Positions 4,024-6,409 of a stretch of DNA of 6,409 bases are shown here, piece after piece. Origin of the DNA: an uncultured Sphingobium sp. (GTDB lineage: Bacteria > Pseudomonadota > Alphaproteobacteria > Sphingomonadales > Sphingomonadaceae); contig CAJYHD010000651.1 of NCBI GenBank assembly GCA_913773715.1, positions 1-6,409 on the forward strand. Reading direction: 5' to 3'. Positions within the stretch are counted from its first letter, which is position 1, and the number at the start of each line of letters is the position of its first letter. Made by a program: the position numbers and the translations under genes. A model generated the notes under the pieces. It was given only the letters and a program-made list of their open reading frames with translations. It searched no databases and was not told the DNA's origin.

Positions 4024-6409
4024 ATGGCACGCGACACCACACAGAAACGGCTTAGTGTGCGAGCGGGCAGGACCGAGGTCTTTGATATCCCCGAGGTGAC
4101 CGCTGACATGCGACAACGCGTCGGCTCGAGCCAAATCGATGAGTTTGTGCTGGCACATGGAGCTTCCGACGTCTTGCGTGAGCTTGTTCAAAACGAGTTC
4201 GATGCCAGCGGATCGGAGATTGGAATCCGGTTCACGAGAGAGTCGCTCGAGATCACCGGCACTGGGCGTGATATCCCGCCCAAAGGCTGGGGCCGGCTGT
4301 CGGTCCTTATCGGCACGGGGGAGGTTCTGGGGGACGGATCGGGGGAGGTGATCACACCGAAAGAGAGCAGTATCGGTTCAAAGAACCTTGGGATGCGTTC
4401 GCTCTTTCGTTTTGGTGACAAGATTCATGTCCGTTCGGCTGGCCGAATGGCCATCCTCGATCTCCCGACGTTCACAGCGGGCCGGCAGCCCGACCCGGCT
4501 CGTAAAGGGCGCAAGGGCATCCTCATCCAAGTGCCGTACCGAACGGCAGCGCTTCGCCGGTTTGTGCCGTTCACCCCTGAAGGCGAGGCGGTTGATTTAG
4601 CGGAGATCGAGCGAGTCCTGTTTCCGACGCTCGTAAAACTCGCATTGCCCGGAAGGCGACGCGGCATCCAGGCGCTCACGATATCATCTGAGCGGCACGA
4701 CCGCCGTCTCAGCTGGAGTCAGATCGCCGAGACCACGCGCACGTCGATCGATGGATTCAGCGCGCTGCGCCGAGTTGGAAAGATGCTAGCCCGAGGGCCC
4801 GGGACGGCACGGACTCGCCAAGATCACGAAGAGCTCGAGTTCTCTCGTTTGATCGACATCCCCGCAGAGTGGGCAGGCGTGGACTTCCCTGACTACTATC
4901 GATCGGGCGAGCAGCTACGCGTCGCGGTCTCAATTCCGCTGAAAGGCGGAAGGCCCATCACCGATCGCATCGGCCATTGTTACTATCCACTTCAGGCAGC
5001 GCAGGCACGCACGGGCTGCGCCCTGAGCGTCTCGGCACCATACCACCTGGATGCTGAGCGTACTCGTTTGCTTCCAGACGACTGGAACGCCTGGTTGAAT
5101 GACGAGGCGGCGAACGTCATCGCGGACCTGGTGGGCGCCGACTGGTTCGGCAGATTCGGACGCGCGGCCTACGACCTGGTCCTTCATCAGGGACAAGAGG
5201 AACGCACTCTTGCCGACCTGGTGATGGAACGTCTCAAGGAGAGGCCCTGCTGGCCGAACGCCGAGGGCAAGCAAAGCGTCGCGAATTCCCTCGTCGTGCC
5301 AGATCATCCAGCGCTCGGCGGGCATGTCGGCGCCAGTGCCTATCTTCACAACGATCTCTCGGTCGACCCGGAAATTTCAAAATTGGCGATCGCCTGCGGT
5401 GCCAAGCGGTTCACCGTCAATTCGCTGGTTCGCCTGCGCTGTGGCGGCGAGAAGGATGGCGGCATCCAGACAAAGATCGGAACTGGTGAAGCCAACTATC
5501 ATTACACGCGATACCCAGGCCTCGCGCTCGACCCCGAAGAGCAGCATCGCACCGCTAGCGCGCTCACGTTGATCAAGAGACTCTCGCCGGAGAACCGTCG
5601 AGATTTGCGAGAGACGCCCACAACCCTGACGGCAACGGGCGCGCTCGGCGCAGCAGAGACGCTGGTGCGGGTCAGCCCGGACATGTGGGGTGCATGCCCG
5701 GAGCCACTCGCTACGCGATTGCACCCGGCGCTACACGGGGATGCCGCGGTTTCTCGATATTGTCGTCCATTCGACCTCGCTCGTTGGATCGAAGAGGCGG
5801 CCGGTCGAGCGACGACTGGCACGATCACCGAGATGGAACGTGACGCACTCTACCGTCACCTGCAGCTCCCGGACACGAAGCTAAGTTCGCGCCTGGTTGG
5901 CGTGATACGAAAGAGCCCAGTGATCAAGGACGATAAGGGCGCTTGGGCGCGTCCTGACAGTCTCGCGATCTTGCCTGCCCGCGATGCCAAGGTGCTCGGC
6001 CGTGTTGTCCGCGCCCCGGAGCTTCAGGTTCGCCAACGCGTCGGGTTGCTGGAACGACTGGCTATACGTCGCAAGGTTGTCGCGGAGGATTTGATCCTGC
6101 TGGCGAACGAAGTGGTTGGAGAACCTCATCTCGCCGAGGGGTTTGAGGACCTGCTGCGGCGCCATGTGACACTATTGTCTTCCAGGGTCGTAGCTGCGCT
6201 GAGCGGTGTCGCCTTCCTTGTCACACGAGCAGGCGGCCTCGCTTCTCCGGGTCGGGCCCATTTGCCGACCGCTATCAACCTAACCTGCCTGTCGGCAGAG
6301 GATTTGCTGGTTGAAGACAAGCCACTTTACCGTCGCCTCTCATGTCCGTTGCGTCCCGGCTCTACGACATTGCTCGAGGTGATAGAACGCGCGCGTGAGG
6401 CTTCTCAGC
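4024..6409 (+). CDS. Large sacsin-like/MORC-like GHKL ATPase, C terminus beyond window
   Basis: The frame is open from 4024 to the window end (795 complete codons, no stop), so only the N-terminal part is present. Residues about 40–150 form a GHKL (Hsp90/MutL/histidine-kinase-type) ATP-binding domain. The N box ELVQNEFDA (53–61) supplies Glu53 as the presumed catalytic base, Asn57 as the presumed Mg ligand, and Asp60. The G1 region ITGTG (77–81) is followed by GWGRLSVLIGTG (88–99). The lid/G2 segment is IGSKNLGMRSLFRFGD (117–132). A transducer-like segment follows, with GHCYYPLQA (317–325), SAPYHLDAERTRLL (337–350) and WNAWL (354–358), recalling sacsin-type ATPases. Beyond about 400, degenerate 'P/F…G…P…L' units recur. 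ATG 4024 is the first ATG after an in-frame TGA (3952–3954); a weak ATAGGT sits shortly before it. It is probably co-transcribed with the SMEK gene. Relatives of GHKL ATPases occur in prokaryotic restriction-like and defence loci. The exact subfamily and partner genes are uncertain. Confidence 0.85.
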   Translation, partial: MARDTTQKRLSVRAGRTEVFDIPEVTADMRQRVGSSQIDEFVLAHGASDVLRELVQNEFDASGSEIGIRFTRESLEITGTGRDIPPKGWGRLSVLIGTGEVLGDGSGEVITPKESSIGSKNLGMRSLFRFGDKIHVRSAGRMAILDLPTFTAGRQPDPARKGRKGILIQVPYRTAALRRFVPFTPEGEAVDLAEIERVLFPTLVKLALPGRRRGIQALTISSERHDRRLSWSQIAETTRTSIDGFSALRRVGKMLARGPGTARTRQDHEELEFSRLIDIPAEWAGVDFPDYYRSGEQLRVAVSIPLKGGRPITDRIGHCYYPLQAAQARTGCALSVSAPYHLDAERTRLLPDDWNAWLNDEAANVIADLVGADWFGRFGRAAYDLVLHQGQEERTLADLVMERLKERPCWPNAEGKQSVANSLVVPDHPALGGHVGASAYLHNDLSVDPEISKLAIACGAKRFTVNSLVRLRCGGEKDGGIQTKIGTGEANYHYTRYPGLALDPEEQHRTASALTLIKRLSPENRRDLRETPTTLTATGALGAAETLVRVSPDMWGACPEPLATRLHPALHGDAAVSRYCRPFDLARWIEEAAGRATTGTITEMERDALYRHLQLPDTKLSSRLVGVIRKSPVIKDDKGAWARPDSLAILPARDAKVLGRVVRAPELQVRQRVGLLERLAIRRKVVAEDLILLANEVVGEPHLAEGFEDLLRRHVTLLSSRVVAALSGVAFLVTRAGGLASPGRAHLPTAINLTCLSAEDLLVEDKPLYRRLSCPLRPGSTTLLEVIERAREASQ

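Noticed and set aside
4930..5349. 139-codon minus-strand open frame inside the ATPase gene
   Set aside because: The plus-strand frame is continuously open through it and carries family motifs. The antisense product shows no domain.
1..6409. CRISPR arrays, tRNA/rRNA genes, insertion sequences or att repeats
   Set aside because: I read for regular short repeats, cloverleaf-like segments, transposase motifs and paired terminal repeats, and saw none I could support.

Overview
The window is high-GC DNA, all of it transcribed rightward, and looks like the edge of an integrative conjugative element (ICE) or conjugative plasmid from a proteobacterium. The gene order trbG–trbI–DUF2274–AlpA and the codon bias fit an alphaproteobacterium, with Sphingomonadaceae-like hosts a reasonable guess. 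No rRNA, tRNA, integrase or att site is visible to confirm the replicon type.

Positions 1–2686 are the 3' end of a P-type (trb) conjugation type IV secretion operon. A short C-terminal tail, probably of trbF, overlaps trbG (VirB9-like). trbG overlaps trbI (VirB10-like). trbI abuts a small DUF2274 gene, which overlaps an AlpA-type helix-turn-helix gene. Every junction is an overlap or a direct abutment (ATGA, GTGA, TGA-ATG, ATGA), so the block reads as one translationally coupled transcript. TrbG and TrbI would form the outer-membrane core and the envelope-spanning scaffold of the mating channel. The two small proteins look like DNA-binding regulators placed at the end of the operon. There is no trbH lipoprotein gene between trbG and trbI.

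Positions 2687–2789 are a short spacer with a small hairpin and an unusually AT-rich patch. I read it as the boundary between the conjugation backbone and cargo.

Positions 2790–6409 hold two cargo genes with visibly more AT-ending codons. The first starts at a TTG behind a strong ribosome binding site. It encodes a 377-residue protein with an N-terminal SMEK-type domain (restriction-endonuclease-like by my reading), a probable C-terminal winged helix and a lysine-rich tail. The second starts at 4024 and runs off the window without a stop, giving at least 795 residues. It is a large GHKL-fold ATPase of the sacsin-like/MutL-MORC-like type: a clear N box, a glycine-rich lid motif, a transducer-like segment, and then degenerate repeats about 100 residues apart. 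A nuclease-like protein beside a giant GHKL ATPase in the cargo slot of a conjugative element suggests an anti-phage or anti-plasmid defence locus. I do not recognise the pair as a named system, and further components may lie past the right edge.
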